From: Panicum virgatum
Lineage: Eukaryota; Streptophyta; Magnoliopsida; Poales; Poaceae
Direction of reading: 5' to 3'
DNA: 64,000 bases
Assembly (NCBI RefSeq): GCF_016808335.1
Contig: NC_053149.1
Span: 24,589,238-24,653,237 of the forward strand
In this document: piece by piece, positions 21,341 through 31,889 of the stretch
How the letters are laid out: every line of letters starts with the position of its first letter
Numbering within the stretch: position 1 is the first letter of the stretch
Position numbers and translations under genes: made by a program
The notes under the pieces: generated by a model
Databases searched by the model: none
What the model saw: only the letters and a program-made list of their open reading frames with translations
Told to the model about the DNA's origin: nothing

Positions 21341-22174
21341 AGTCGGTGTTGGTGCAGGTTTCTTGGGAATGATGAGAGCTCGACTCACCCTGCGAACGGG
21401 ACGAGCCCAATCTCGTCATTCTCTTGAGAGCTCCAGAAATTTTCCGCCCTGCACCTCTCATGCTTGCAACAAGAACGAACGAGAACAATTCAATTCGGGT
21501 TACGTTAGTGAAATGAAAATGAAACTCTTACCCAAAAGTTGTTCCTCTAAATATGTGATCAATCTTGCAGCAAAGAAATGAGAGAGAGTGTGTTCTTGCA
21601 ATCAAACTTGAGTCAAAATCCAAAGGAAACCCGAGCAAGAATGTGTGAGAGGGAGTGAGAGTGGAGAGAGTGAGCATGAGAGCTCATCACCTCTCTCTCG
21701 GCCTCTATTTAAAGGAATTTGGGCGAGTACACCCGAGGAAGAGCCAGGCACAACGGTCAAGTAGCCGTTGGAGAAGGTGGGGCCCAGGAGCCGTTGGTCC
21801 TGGGTCGGCTGACCTCGTTCGACCCCAGGGTGGGTCCCCTGGTGCCCCCCTTTGGCTAGATGCTTCCTCAACGGTTATGAACTTTGGAAATATGGTGCAC
21901 AGCCAAAAGTTTGATAAAAAGATGTCCAAATTATTTTTCCCAAAGGATTTTAAAACTCAAAATATTTTTGGTCTTTTTGTAAAAAGGGAAAAATGCTAGA
22001 AAAAATTCCAACATGCAGAAAACAATTTTGAAAATTTCAAACATGCAGTGGAGAAAAACAAATAAGGTGAAAAGTAAATGTTGAAGAGCGGATGAAACAC
22101 ACATGAGATAAATACCAATTTACCTTTGGCAAGGGCACGTCGTTTAAAGTCCGACGTGCATGACTCCTCTTTGA
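21341..22174 (-). other. Spacer between protease and env-like frame of B (no pol)
   Basis: About 0.8 kb with no RT, RNase H or integrase motif in any frame. This is where pol would be expected in an autonomous ATHILA element. Short Glu/Lys-rich frames at its right edge belong to the leader of the env-like frame. Confidence 0.6.
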
Positions 22175-22762
22175 TTATGATTGAGCACCCGTCCTGGGAG
22201 GAGCAGTGACGGATTGTTGTGCTTTCTTCGCTTTTTTCACTCTTGATGAGGAGGGTTGATGTTGTGGAGTAGTCTGGACTGGTATTACCACTTGTTCATG
22301 CTTACCCTCCTTTATGACTTCTTTCACGAGGCTGACCATGTTGTCCTTCTTTCGTGGTGTTACCACGACTTCTTGTATGCCTCGTGAATTTGGCCCAAAC
22401 TTGATTTTGATTATAGAGCATTGCTCAACCTTGGGCTGAAATGGGAACCTTTCTTCCTTGTCGTTGATATTGAAGTGGATTTCTCCGGATCCAACATTGA
22501 TTTGTGCCCCCGCAGTGCTTAGGAATGGTCTTCCTAGAATAAGTGGTGTATCCTTGGAAATGTCCATGTCCAACACCACGAAATCGACAGGGATGAAGTA
22601 GTCCCTAACTTTTACCGATACATCTTCTGCAATCCCCTCTGGATACCGTACCGAGGAGTCTACCAGCTGGAGATGCATTGGGGTTGGTGTGAGGTGTGCG
22701 AAGTTTACCTTGTCGTAGACGGCTTTTGGCATCACGCTGACACTTGCTCCTAAGTCACACAA
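22175..22762 (-). CDS. Retropepsin-like aspartic protease of B
   Basis: The frame opens at MCDLGASVSVMPKAVY, in which DLGAS is the ATHILA/Tat form of the catalytic Asp motif. It continues through FIPVDFVVLDMDI and LILGRPFLSTAGA, the hydrophobic-Gly flap-side motif of retropepsins, to a Lys-rich tail ending at a stop (22175). The frame differs from gag upstream, so either a frameshift has occurred or this is the middle of a longer coding unit; ALCDLGAS is preceded by TITCSIGAQHF-like coding in the other frame. It would mature Gag. Notably, the coding unit ends here instead of running on into RT. Confidence 0.75.
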   Translation of the reverse strand: MCDLGASVSVMPKAVYDKVNFAHLTPTPMHLQLVDSSVRYPEGIAEDVSVKVRDYFIPVDFVVLDMDISKDTPLILGRPFLSTAGAQINVGSGEIHFNINDKEERFPFQPKVEQCSIIKIKFGPNSRGIQEVVVTPRKKDNMVSLVKEVIKEGKHEQVVIPVQTTPQHQPSSSRVKKAKKAQQSVTAPPRTGAQS

Positions 22763-22837
22763 GGCACGGCCAAAGTGTTGTGCCCCGATTGAACACGTGA
22801 TTGTGGGGCATCCTGGATCTTTCTTCTACTCCGGGGG

Positions 22838-24537
22838 TTAGTTGAGTATAGCTGCGCTACGCTCTTCCATGAGCTTGACAACTTCTGTGGTGGACAGCGG
22901 CCGTTTGTTTTTGATGATGTCCTTGATATATCGGGCGTAGGTCGGTACATTTATTATGTCCAGCAGAGGGACGTTAACATGTATCTTCTGGATCATCTCA
23001 ACAAAATGGGTAAACTGCTCATCCACGGTTGCCTTCTTGTTACAGGTGGGGAATGGCAAGAAACTGGTCTCAATATAATCCTGTGGTGCCGTTCCCTTTT
23101 CTGGTTCCCTGGTTTCTTCTTGATTTGTTGGTTGTTCTTCTTCCTGGGTTGCCGGTGCATTTCCTGCATGGTTAGGGTGTGGTGGATCACGAGTGGACTT
23201 ACCACCCCTTGTGGTCACCGCTTTAACATTCTCAGAGACAGGAGCGGAAGCAGCTATTTGAGCAAGAAGAGATTCAACCTTTTTATTGAAACTTGACTGG
23301 TTTTTAAGAGTTGAAGACAGAGCTTCAAGCTTAACATTTAAACTTTCCAAGGATTTGTCATTGGCCAAAATCTTTTTATTTATATTTTTGTTGATTTTAA
23401 CTTGGCCAAGAACAAGTTCTCTCAAGGGAGGTTGGTTTGAATTGAAATTCGAATTATAAGAAGGATTGTTGTTATTACCTCCCTGAAAAGGTGGACGTGG
23501 CTGGTTCCACCCCTGGCCTCCTTGTTGTGGATGGTACCCGTTGTTGTTGAGGTAAGCATAGTCTTCACGGGTTTCAGGGCAGTCGTTCCCCGAGTGTCCA
23601 TCGTTACCGCAGACTTCGCACATGAAGTGCGAACCCATGGCGTAAACGGGAGCATGGATCGGTTGTTTGCTCCCTTCCTCCATCTTCTTGATTAGGAGGT
23701 CCAGCTTCGCAGCAATCATATCTGTCTCTTTGATGGTATGCATGCCTTTTGTACGGGGTTGGAGTCGTTCATCGCTCCACCCCTGATTGGAGACCATCTT
23801 CTCGACCAATTCTTTTGCTTTGGCGATAGTCAGGTCGAGGAAGGCTCCTCCAGCAGCGGCATCAATATTGGCTCGAGATGTCGTTGTGAGCCCGTTGTAG
23901 AAGCTTTGCAGGACGAGCCACTCGTCCATGCCATGATGAGGACTTGCCAGGATGTATTCCTGCAGCCTCTCCCAAGCTTCTGGGATGGATTCCATTCCTG
24001 TCTGCTGGAAACTTGAAATTGTCCCGCGCAGGGCATTTGTATTGCCCAGTGGGAAGAATTTTATGAGGAACGCCTTGGAGCATTTGGTCCAGGTGTTGAT
24101 GTCCTTTTCTTTATAAATCACTGTTTCGCCTTCCCCAGGAGGGAAAAGCGAAACAGACGAAGCTTGACAATGTCGGCGGTGACACCCCATATGACAATGG
24201 TGTCGCAGAGCTCCAGAAAATTCTACAAATGTGCATTTGCGTCCTCATTCGGCTTGCCACAGAATGGGCTAGCCTGCACCATGTTGATGAGGCTTGATTT
24301 GAGCTTGAAGTTCACGTCCCCGACATTGATGTTGGGGCCAGTGGCCACATTGTTGGTGGAGGGGACGGAGAACTCGCGGAGAGTCTTTTCAGCCATAGCC
24401 TCAAGAACGAGTGGAGCTTCCGAAATGGGTTCCTGTGCCGGGAGGATATCGAGAGGACGAACGACGTGAGGTCGTTCCCTTCTCACGAGCCTCTCTGGAT
24501 TGTCTGTGTAGTTTTCCGGTAGGGAGAAACCGGTCAT
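22838..24537 (-). pseudogene. Gag of B (ATHILA/Tat type), frameshifted with nonsense codon
   Basis: It starts MTGFSLPENYTDNPERLVRR at 24537. An in-frame TAG (24223-24225) sits where element A's Gag has Gln in NAHLQNFLE, and a short deletion follows, so the frame resumes as the 24190-22838 frame. That frame carries the retrotransposon gag core (WTKCSKAFLIKFFPLG, SIPEAWERLQEYI, HHGMDEWLVLQSFYNGL) and one CCHC zinc knuckle, CEVCGNDGHSGNDC. It then has a Gln/Asn-rich stretch, a coiled region, TRGGKSTRDPPHPNH, and a C-terminal part before the protease. Gag would form the virus-like particle and bind RNA. It is broken here. Confidence 0.82.
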
Positions 24538-24669
24538 ACACTACCCCTGTCTTCTTTCAAATCAAAAATAAAAGAAGACATAAAGTGACATTAGCCTGAA
24601 TGAGTAAAGACTATATCTTGAGTACAAGGTCTAAGTTAATATCAGCACAATATCTTTGTTCACATGCCG

Positions 24670-24687
24670 TCCCTGGTAACGGCGCCA
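24670..24687 (-). promoter_or_regulatory. Primer binding site of B (tRNA-Asp-like)
   Basis: Minus strand TGGCGCCGTTACCAGGGA, 8 bases inside the 5' LTR. It matches the site complementary to the tRNA-Asp 3' end except for G-to-A changes. Its position fixes this LTR as the 5' one. Confidence 0.75.
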
Positions 24688-24695
24688 GAAATGCT

Positions 24696-26144
24696 TATTG
24701 ACATTTCTTAGCGCAATCACTAGGAATGGTTAATCCTTAGCAACAGTGCCATAAATGCTTGTTGACATTTCTTGGCGCAATCACTAGGAATGGTTAATCC
24801 TTAGCAACAGCGCCAGAAATGCCTGTTGGCAGTCCTTAGTGCAATCACTAGAAATGAGGGTGCCGAACCCATCCTAGCAATTGCACCCAAGGGGTGCCAC
24901 TCTCGTGGTATAATCAATACGATTACAGATGGATCCGCAAGCGCATGGATATACCGTTGTAGCATTTCACCCGGAGAGTAAGGGTATCGTCATTTATTTG
25001 TGTCCCAAAGGACGGCAGCGGCAAAGGTATTGTACTCAATATTAACCATGATATTGTGCCTCAAGCAATAGGCAATACTCTAACAGGAGTAAGTACAGAT
25101 AAAAAATAAGCAAGGGTAATGTGACACAGCACACATCCACACTCCAAGAGGAAGGAATAAAGGAGAGAAACTATAAAATAAAGAACTACTCTATCCTACG
25201 TCAAGTCAGCTGGAGCTTAGGCTAGGTTAGGTGCCCTAGTGCTTCTATCTAAAGCTGGGGTCATGTTAGATCATGGTTAGGACTGCCGGTGCCAGGAAAA
25301 TGGGATAGCGGGGAGAAGGTCCCGCACCGGAGTACATGCAGTCCCGTTACCTCTTTGCATGAACTCCTACACCGAACCCGAACGTCGGGGAGTACGCTAA
25401 ACGCAGCACCGTTGTTACGCCGGACGGACAGGGCTGTCACCACCTGCCGTCTACCCCAGTCACACCGTGGAGCACGGTCATATCTGAAGGATCCCGCATA
25501 CCCGAGCACCACGCTCGTGTATAAAGTCACTACTCTAGTGCCCCCAGGTCTCCCACCCTTCGGATGGATGAGTAAAACACTAGAGCAAGCCCGAAAACAC
25601 AATGAACCTCTATCCGTACTCGGATCATCTGGCCTAACGAAGACCGTAGCATAACCTATGAACGATCTAAGCATGGATTTATAAACTATCAAGATAGTAA
25701 AGCAACCATGGCAGAACTCTATATTATGAATAGAAGTCTGACAAGTCAGATACAAAGCCATACCAGAAGTTGAGGATTGCTCAACGACCCCGAGGACGAC
25801 TTGCACGCTAAAGAGAACTAGCCTAGCTCCACTACCTAGCTAAGAGAGCAAGAGAGAGGAGAGCCTTATTGGAGAGAATGGAATGAACTGTGTGTGTGTG
25901 TGTGTGTGTTGAGGGGGGGGGGGTGGAGAGAGGCCCTATTTATAGCTCTAGAGGTCGATTTCCTGCCAACGCACATATGGAAGGTGATCAGGTGCCTTGG
26001 CAGCTACTCCTTGAAGTGCTCCTGGACGGGAACCAGGCTAGGTTCAGCCGACCCAGGGGGTCGGCCGATCCCACCTGGTAGCCTCTCGGCCTGATCTTCT
26101 GCTGATGGTATATTCTTTGATCCTTATCCTTATCCTTATCCTCC
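24696..26144 (-). repeat. 5' LTR of B, truncated, with a duplicated 64-base end unit
   Basis: It aligns with the 3' LTR (16752-18390). Its right part is missing: homology stops at about 26144 amid repeated CCTTAT units and then passes into A sequence. At its inner end a 64-base unit is tandemly duplicated (24698-24761, 24762-24825), followed by a degenerate third copy. The 3' LTR has one complete unit only. Each unit contains a PBS-like string (GCGCCAGAAATGC) followed by TGTTG. Confidence 0.8.
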
Positions 26145-26449
26145 GGTTACTCTCAATCGCTCAATCGCTCCGGTGTATGATCCTCACCAAGGTCGAAACT
26201 TGACCAACTTCTTCCTAATCTAAGGCTGATATCTGGAGTTATGGGTAGGAAGAGTGTGACATACCTTGATTACCTGTGTTGCCGAGCCGAAGAGTGGTTC
26301 GCAAGAGGTAGGTACTTGATCAAATTCCGATCTTATGGAGTCACAAATGTCCAAGGGAGAGGGAGAAATGGACTCACACTTTTGAAAACATTTTTGGGTC
26401 ATTTTATTGAATCTCCTCTTTTGGACTATTTTTGCTAAGGATCATGGGC

Positions 26450-26508
<59 letters not shown>

Positions 26509-27322
26509 AGAAGATAACCCCATGTCCTTTCTGAATTTTGGATTCTCAAAGGGAAAATTTTGAAGAATGTTGACCCTTTTTGAAGTGAATAGGCACACAA
26601 TAGAGATTTTGGGCTGGTGTTGTGGTGGACCTATCTAGGTGAAAGTGGATGACAATACCTGGAGTAGGTAATTGTCTTACCAGTCATTTTGAGGCTAGCA
26701 ACGAAATGGGTACGCAAAGGAGAAAGACCGGTAGATGTTAAGTACCTCTTCTCAAGCGAACTCACCATTCGACAAAGCTCAAAGTAAATCAAGATAGCCT
26801 ATGGTAGCTCATGTATGAAATATCATTATGGCTCTGGATGGGACATGTAAACCAACAGGGAGACCTTTTATCATATTTTAATATTATTCCGAGAATTTCC
26901 CTTACTGAGGTAAACAGTTTTAATTCCAATGTAGGCCATCTCGAATCCCACAACAACTTAGACTTAGAAATCATGTTAATACTCCCACTCAAGCAGATTT
27001 AAAATGTATCTATTATGTGCCAACTAGCTCTGGTACTTGATGAGTAAAAAGCTATAAACGGGGCACATGCAAAGCTCAAACAGAGCAACTATTCTTCATT
27101 TCGAAGATAAGAGTTTGCACGGATTTCCACACATTTATTCTAAGCATGACAATTCTTTTTTTTAACTAAGCTGAACAAGCGGATATGACGATTTACCTAG
27201 ATACTTACGATCTCTCCCCCCAAGCTTCAACAAAGCTCAGGGCTACTGGTCTGGATGTGGCGGGGGTAGTACGCACCATGGTGCCAATCATAGGACAAAG
27301 AGGATAACATCCCCCAACTCTC
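26145..27322 (-). other. 3' untranslated region of A, right of the B insertion
   Basis: Non-coding A sequence. It contains a pure CT run at 26452-26502, about 570 bases from the PPT once B is removed. That is nearly the same distance as the CT run of B from its own PPT. Confidence 0.6.
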
Positions 27323-28939
27323 CTATGTGAGACTGGTGTTGTAGTCGAGGCTATGTCCCAACTCCTCCTGACGTAACTCTAAGGCACCCATTCGGGCAGT
27401 GAGGCCTAACAGCTCCCGTGTGAGCGGGTTGTTGTACTCAAAGCGTGCTAGCGCAGATGGGCAAACCTGTGGGCCATGGGAGGTCCACATACCCGAGGGA
27501 TAGTAAAACCCCTGGTCGTGCCCATACCCCATGCTACCCTCAGGCTGGTACGAGGTCTGGCCACCCTGGGTGTAAAACCCGTAGGCCTCCTCAAAGATCA
27601 TGTGAGTGGTGTCTGGGTGAGGCTGAGCTGAAGGATCTGGCGAGGGTGCAGCGTGTGATGGTCCGGCTTCCTGAGAAGCACAGGCCTACCATGAGGCTCC
27701 TGGCTGGTGAGCAGTTCCTGCCTGGCGGGATGTGCCTGCCTGACGGGAAACTCCTGCCTGCCGTGATGTGCCACCCTCGGTCAACTGTGCGTCACGTCGA
27801 GTTCTGCCACGTGTCATAGGACCAGCTGTGCTGCGGTGTGTTGGCTCCTTCTTTTCCATTTAGAGGGTCAGACGTTTCATGGAGTAGAGCGAGAGTTTCT
27901 TGCATGGCAGCTCGAACTCCATCTCCTACCCCGGATAGCACATGAACACATAGTTCCCGGGACCTTCACGCATCATGTGCTCGTGAACAAAGTGGTCCAG
28001 ACTGATGAAGATTCGGTACTCATCCATCGCGGGCAGATATGTGACTTGTGCATTATCCAGGACAACGACATACCGCGCAATGCGGGTGACCAGTGAGGTT
28101 ATGTCGATTGGAGATTTGCACGTGATCATCTTCTGCCAATGTGCGACCATGCTCATGATAGGTGAGTAGTGAATCTTCTTTGCCATAGCATACAGGCGCA
28201 TGAGCTCCGAGGAGCTACACGGCCTGAGGTCTGCTCGGGAAAAGACTACCATGGCCAGATACTTGGCTAGAACTCTCAGAGTTGGGTTATGGATGGAGAC
28301 TATGCTGCTTTTACTACTTACTAGTTCATCTGAGATTTCGTTCCACCAAGCACTACGGTCATACTCAAGATCATCTGTTAATGTATTAGCTTCTAATATG
28401 CATTTCTTACTGAAGCCTAGTGCATTACTAAAATCTCTGGGTAGCATTTCAAAGAACTCATTGAAAAAGTGGAAGTGGATTTTAGTTTCTTTTCCAACGG
28501 TTTCGACATGTAGCGTAGACAAGAATTCCAAGGTGAGAAGGTGCGAACCTGGTTCGGTGATGTCAGGGAAGCGCGACCATCCCGCGGTCATGAATGCGCG
28601 GTTCATGTCTTGGCGGAGTCCCGTCATCATGAGGAATTCTGTATCGAACCGCTTGGCGTGGCCGTACGACTGCTTCTTCAATAGCTCGAGGGCATCTCGC
28701 TCATAATCAGTCCGGACAATGATCTGATCGAATGACGTCAGAACTCATATTTTGAGATGGGGCCTCAGGACTGCTGGAGAGGCAGGGGCTTCCTCCTCTT
28801 CCTCCTGTGATCTTGACGATCGGCGGACAGAGTCCACCGACATGTCATCCCGGGAGCCTGATGACGCTCGCGAGCTCCGGGATCGGGATGATGAGCCCAG
28901 CTTCTTCACCTTGCCTTTGATATTCCCCCAAAGCGACAT
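27323..28939 (-). pseudogene. ATHILA ORF-1-like (env-like) frame of A, broken
   Basis: An N-terminal Ser/Arg-rich frame (28939-28745, MSLWGNIKGKVKKLGSSSRS) is followed by a frame break. The core (28681-27926) has YGHAKRFDTEFLMMTGLRQD, LLTLEFLSTLHVE, RDFSNALGFS, IHNPTLRVLAKYLAMVVF and SSELMRLYAMAKKIHYSP, matching the B homologue motif by motif. After another break the tail (27601-27323) has MIFEEAYGFYTQGGQ and a Leu-rich end. It is an unknown structural or accessory protein of ATHILA-type elements, called env-like by position. No membrane segment is evident. At least two frame breaks make it a pseudogene. Confidence 0.72.
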
Positions 28940-29836
28940 GACTCCTGCAAAAGATTAGTACAGAGAATATGCAGGGAAAATAATCGGAGGGGTCAGCGGT
29001 TAGTCGTTCTTGTGGGGATCAATTCACCACAATCGTTCTTCGTTCAGAGCTTGTTTATTCAACAGGACATATTTTTGTGGTTTTCATTTTAGGAGAGAGT
29101 TACTACTAATTTTATTTGATTAGTACTGAGCTAATGTCAGCACTACTACTATTTTGTGTGGGCTAGCACTTGAGTTTCTTAACTTAATTAACTCCTAAGA
29201 GCTTCATTAGGCAAGAAAACTCAGAGAGAGGAAGAGAGAAAGTGTGCTCGGGAGAGTGACCTGCGTACTCAGAGCGACGGTTCGACGAACGATGACAACA
29301 CAACTGCTTTTATAGAGGCACGCAGGGGCCAGGCCGGCTGGCCTGTGCAGTGCCGGGTGGCACTTCCCGCGGCCTTCCTTGCTCCACGTCGTTGCCTAGC
29401 TCGTAGACTTGCAGGTGATCATGCTCCGGTTGGTGACGACGTGACGGGAGCGGTAGAGAGGCGTCGTGTGGGCATGATGAGGCCGGCCGGCCTGCCCCCC
29501 CTCTGCACGATGAGTATGGCCACTTTGGTTTGTTCCCTGGACACTCAAAGTCTCGGATTCCTGCTGCCCCCTTGACCAAAAGAGAGAGTGTGGGGCCGGC
29601 CGGCCTAGGTGGGGCCGACCGGCCTAAACTTTGGCCGATTTTTTTTCAATGCAAAGATATTTGATGCAAAACAAAAATTTAAAATTTGGTTTAGAATTGT
29701 AATCATGCCATGACTTTTAAATGAAAGATTATGCAAGAATTTAAACTATCCTATATGCGAATGGAAGAATGGATACATACCATGGTTCTCATGGCGATAG
29801 CTCGGGTTTTGAGTCCGGAGCGGGACTCTCCATACC
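28940..29836 (-). other. Spacer between protease and env-like frame of A (no pol)
   Basis: About 0.9 kb with no RT, RNase H or integrase motif, corresponding exactly to the spacer in B. It contains GGCCGGCC-rich stretches around 29460-29640. Confidence 0.6.
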
Positions 29837-30505
29837 TCAGGTTCTGTTGTCATCGCCAGATGGAGTTCCAGACGAGGACACTTTTCTCCGCCATTCCTTC
29901 TTGGTGGCGGGTTTCGTTTTGATCACTTTCGCCTCCGATTCCTCAAATTCTCTACGAAGGATTCGTCGTCTTGCATTCCTGTAGTTATGCACTCTAATTT
30001 CCCTATCGATTCTCAGTCGTTCCAAGAGCTTGGCAAGGATATCGATTGTGGGTGTTGGTGGCTTCTCCTGCTCTTTCTCGGATTTCTTCTGGTTGAATGT
30101 CTTGACCTGGGAACACTGTTCGACCTTCGGTCGGAAGGCGAACCTCTCTGTCCACCCATTGATATTGAGCTGAATTTCTCCGGCTCCAACATCAATGTGT
30201 GCGTTTGCGGTACTCAAGAACGGCCTTCCCAGAATGAGGGTGTCTTGGCGTTGACTTCCATGTCGAGGACGACGAAATCAATGGGAATAAACAAGTTCTG
30301 GATTTTAACCGGAACATTCTCTGCAATTCCCGTGGGGAAACAGACTGTTTGGTCCGCTAGCTGCAAGCACATAGCAGTAGGGGCAAGTTCATGATAATTT
30401 AGTTTATCGTAAACTAACTTAGGCATGACGCTGCCACTTGCTCCCAGATCACAAAGAGCATGTGAGAAATGTTGACTCCCGATTGAGCATGTGATTGTGG
30501 GGCAT
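29837..30505 (-). pseudogene. Retropepsin-like protease of A, frameshifted and cut by C
   Basis: The upstream frame has LCDLGASGSVMPKLVYDKLN with the DLGAS catalytic motif, then FIPIDFVVLDMEVNAKTP. A frameshift at about 30214-30220 passes into RPFLSTANAHIDVGAGEIQ and a basic tail ending at 29837. Element C's 5' LTR begins at 30506, a few codons upstream of the motif. The linker between this domain and gag is missing at the other side of C. It is inactive as it stands. Confidence 0.75.
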
Positions 30506-31782
30506 TGTTGACGGTCAATAATGACCAATTTTGACCGTCAACTCTTGCACAAAAAAGGAACCAAAATGTGGAATAAATGCTAGGATAGATTTATTTACTA
30601 ACAGATTCCACAGATGATGTTCTAGAATGTGTGCAGGTGATTTTGAGCTAATTTTGCAGCATAATGGTGTGGTTTAATCAAAGACACAACATTCCGACGA
30701 ATCAGGATGCGACACGTGTTAGAATATGGAGTACAGGGCCCACCAGAGCAAGGAACCGACATGATAAAAGATAAACCTCATTCCATTGACAAGTGGCCCA
30801 GGAAGCGACCCACAGGCCAAAATGCAAGGTCGGTGGGCCCACTGGGAGGCCGGCCTACCAAGCAGGCCGGCCGGCCTACCCGTGGGCCCCACCGCCTTCA
30901 GGTTCCACGTGGAGGTCTCTTACTGGCTGGTGATGGCGGTTTGATGAGGCTCGGCTGCAGCTCACCCCGTGGCTCCCTCCTATAAATACAAGGGGAGGGG
31001 TAGAGGAATGAACACACACATCTCACCCTCTCAACTCACCCTTCCTCCCTTGGAGCTTGAGGCCTTCATCCTAGATGCTTAGGTAGACTAGGAGGTGTAG
31101 AAGAAAAGGAGGAGAGTGAGGAGGAGTCGGGGGAAGTGCCGGGTTTGTCAGCACTCTTCTCCGCTTGTACCTCGACGGATGCTTATTCGGTTGTAAGTGT
31201 TCGGGACTTTCTTTGTTTGTTTATTTGGAATTAGAGTTTAGATCGCAAGTTATCATATCTGCCTTATATTAGTTGATGTGTATGCTAGCGAGTAGCATTT
31301 GATCTTAGCTTAAGACCCCGGATAGAAAAGGATAGTCTTGGCCAGGGCTAAGTTTAGTAGGGAAAGGCGTAGACGTGATGTCTAGGCTGGACTATACCAC
31401 TCAGTTGTCTGATAGTCTCACGGTTTGTAGAGGTAGCCGGTAGGTGGTGACAGCCCTGTTTGAGCCTTCTAGTAATCCTCCATGTTCGGATATTGGATAG
31501 AGCATCATTTAGGAGCTATCGGCTTGTATAAGCCGGTCAACACCTTTATTTCGAAGTATAACAGCGACGTGATCTCTTCTTCTAGGCATAGATTCTAGAT
31601 ATAGAAAGTCCTCTCTTATGTCTTCTCCACACCGGCGTGTGTGTCCTTGGATGAACCTGAACCTATAGATAGCATACTCACGTTCCTCAGTGGATATGAT
31701 ACCCTAGAATACTCTTGGGTGAAAGCTACAGCGGTCTCCGTGCGCTTGCGGATTTTATTCGTGACGTTGCAAAATACCAACA
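30506..31782 (+). repeat. 5' LTR of C
   Basis: A 1277-base LTR, TGTTGACGGTCA...ACCAACA. The first 37 bases form an 11-bp perfect inverted repeat (30507-30517 with 30532-30542). It is matched by 42071-42744, which carries only its first half. Confidence 0.87.
30981..30988 (+). promoter_or_regulatory. TATA box in the C 5' LTR
   Basis: TATAAATA, preceded by GGCTCCCTCC. This is the likely core promoter for the element transcript. The same context recurs in the D LTR at 46201. Confidence 0.6.
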
Positions 31783-31789
31783 AGCTTTC

Positions 31790-31807
31790 TGACGCCGTTG
31801 CCGGGGA
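31790..31807 (+). promoter_or_regulatory. Primer binding site of C (tRNA-Asp-like)
   Basis: TGACGCCGTTGCCGGGGA, 7 bases after the LTR. It differs from the tRNA-Asp complement TGGCGCCGTTGCCGGGGA at one base. Confidence 0.8.
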
Positions 31808-31889
31808 ACGGTAGCTACATTATCTACGGACTCAGTCATCCTTGTACTTTTTTTCTTTTTCCTTGATTCTACCTCAACCCCCGCTACCC

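Larger units (their letters stand above)
16752..26144 (-). mobile_element. B: ATHILA-type non-autonomous Ty3-Gypsy element nested in A
   Basis: In minus order: 5' LTR (26144-24696, truncated at its start), PBS (24687-24670), gag (24537-22838), protease (22762-22175), a gap of about 0.75 kb, env-like frame (about 21340-19940), CT tract and tandem repeat, hairpin, PPT, and 3' LTR (18390-16752). The layout matches A piece by piece and again lacks RT, RNase H and integrase. The missing 5' part of the 5' LTR (about 260 bases in the other LTR) shows a deletion at the A-B boundary. Confidence 0.8.

Noticed and set aside
24670..24687. Possible tRNA gene piece (GGCGCCA)
   Set aside because: It is the primer binding site beside an LTR; no cloverleaf surrounds it.
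25261..25806. 181-codon minus frame repeated at 17253-17753
   Set aside because: It is LTR sequence of B; the two LTR copies break the frame differently.
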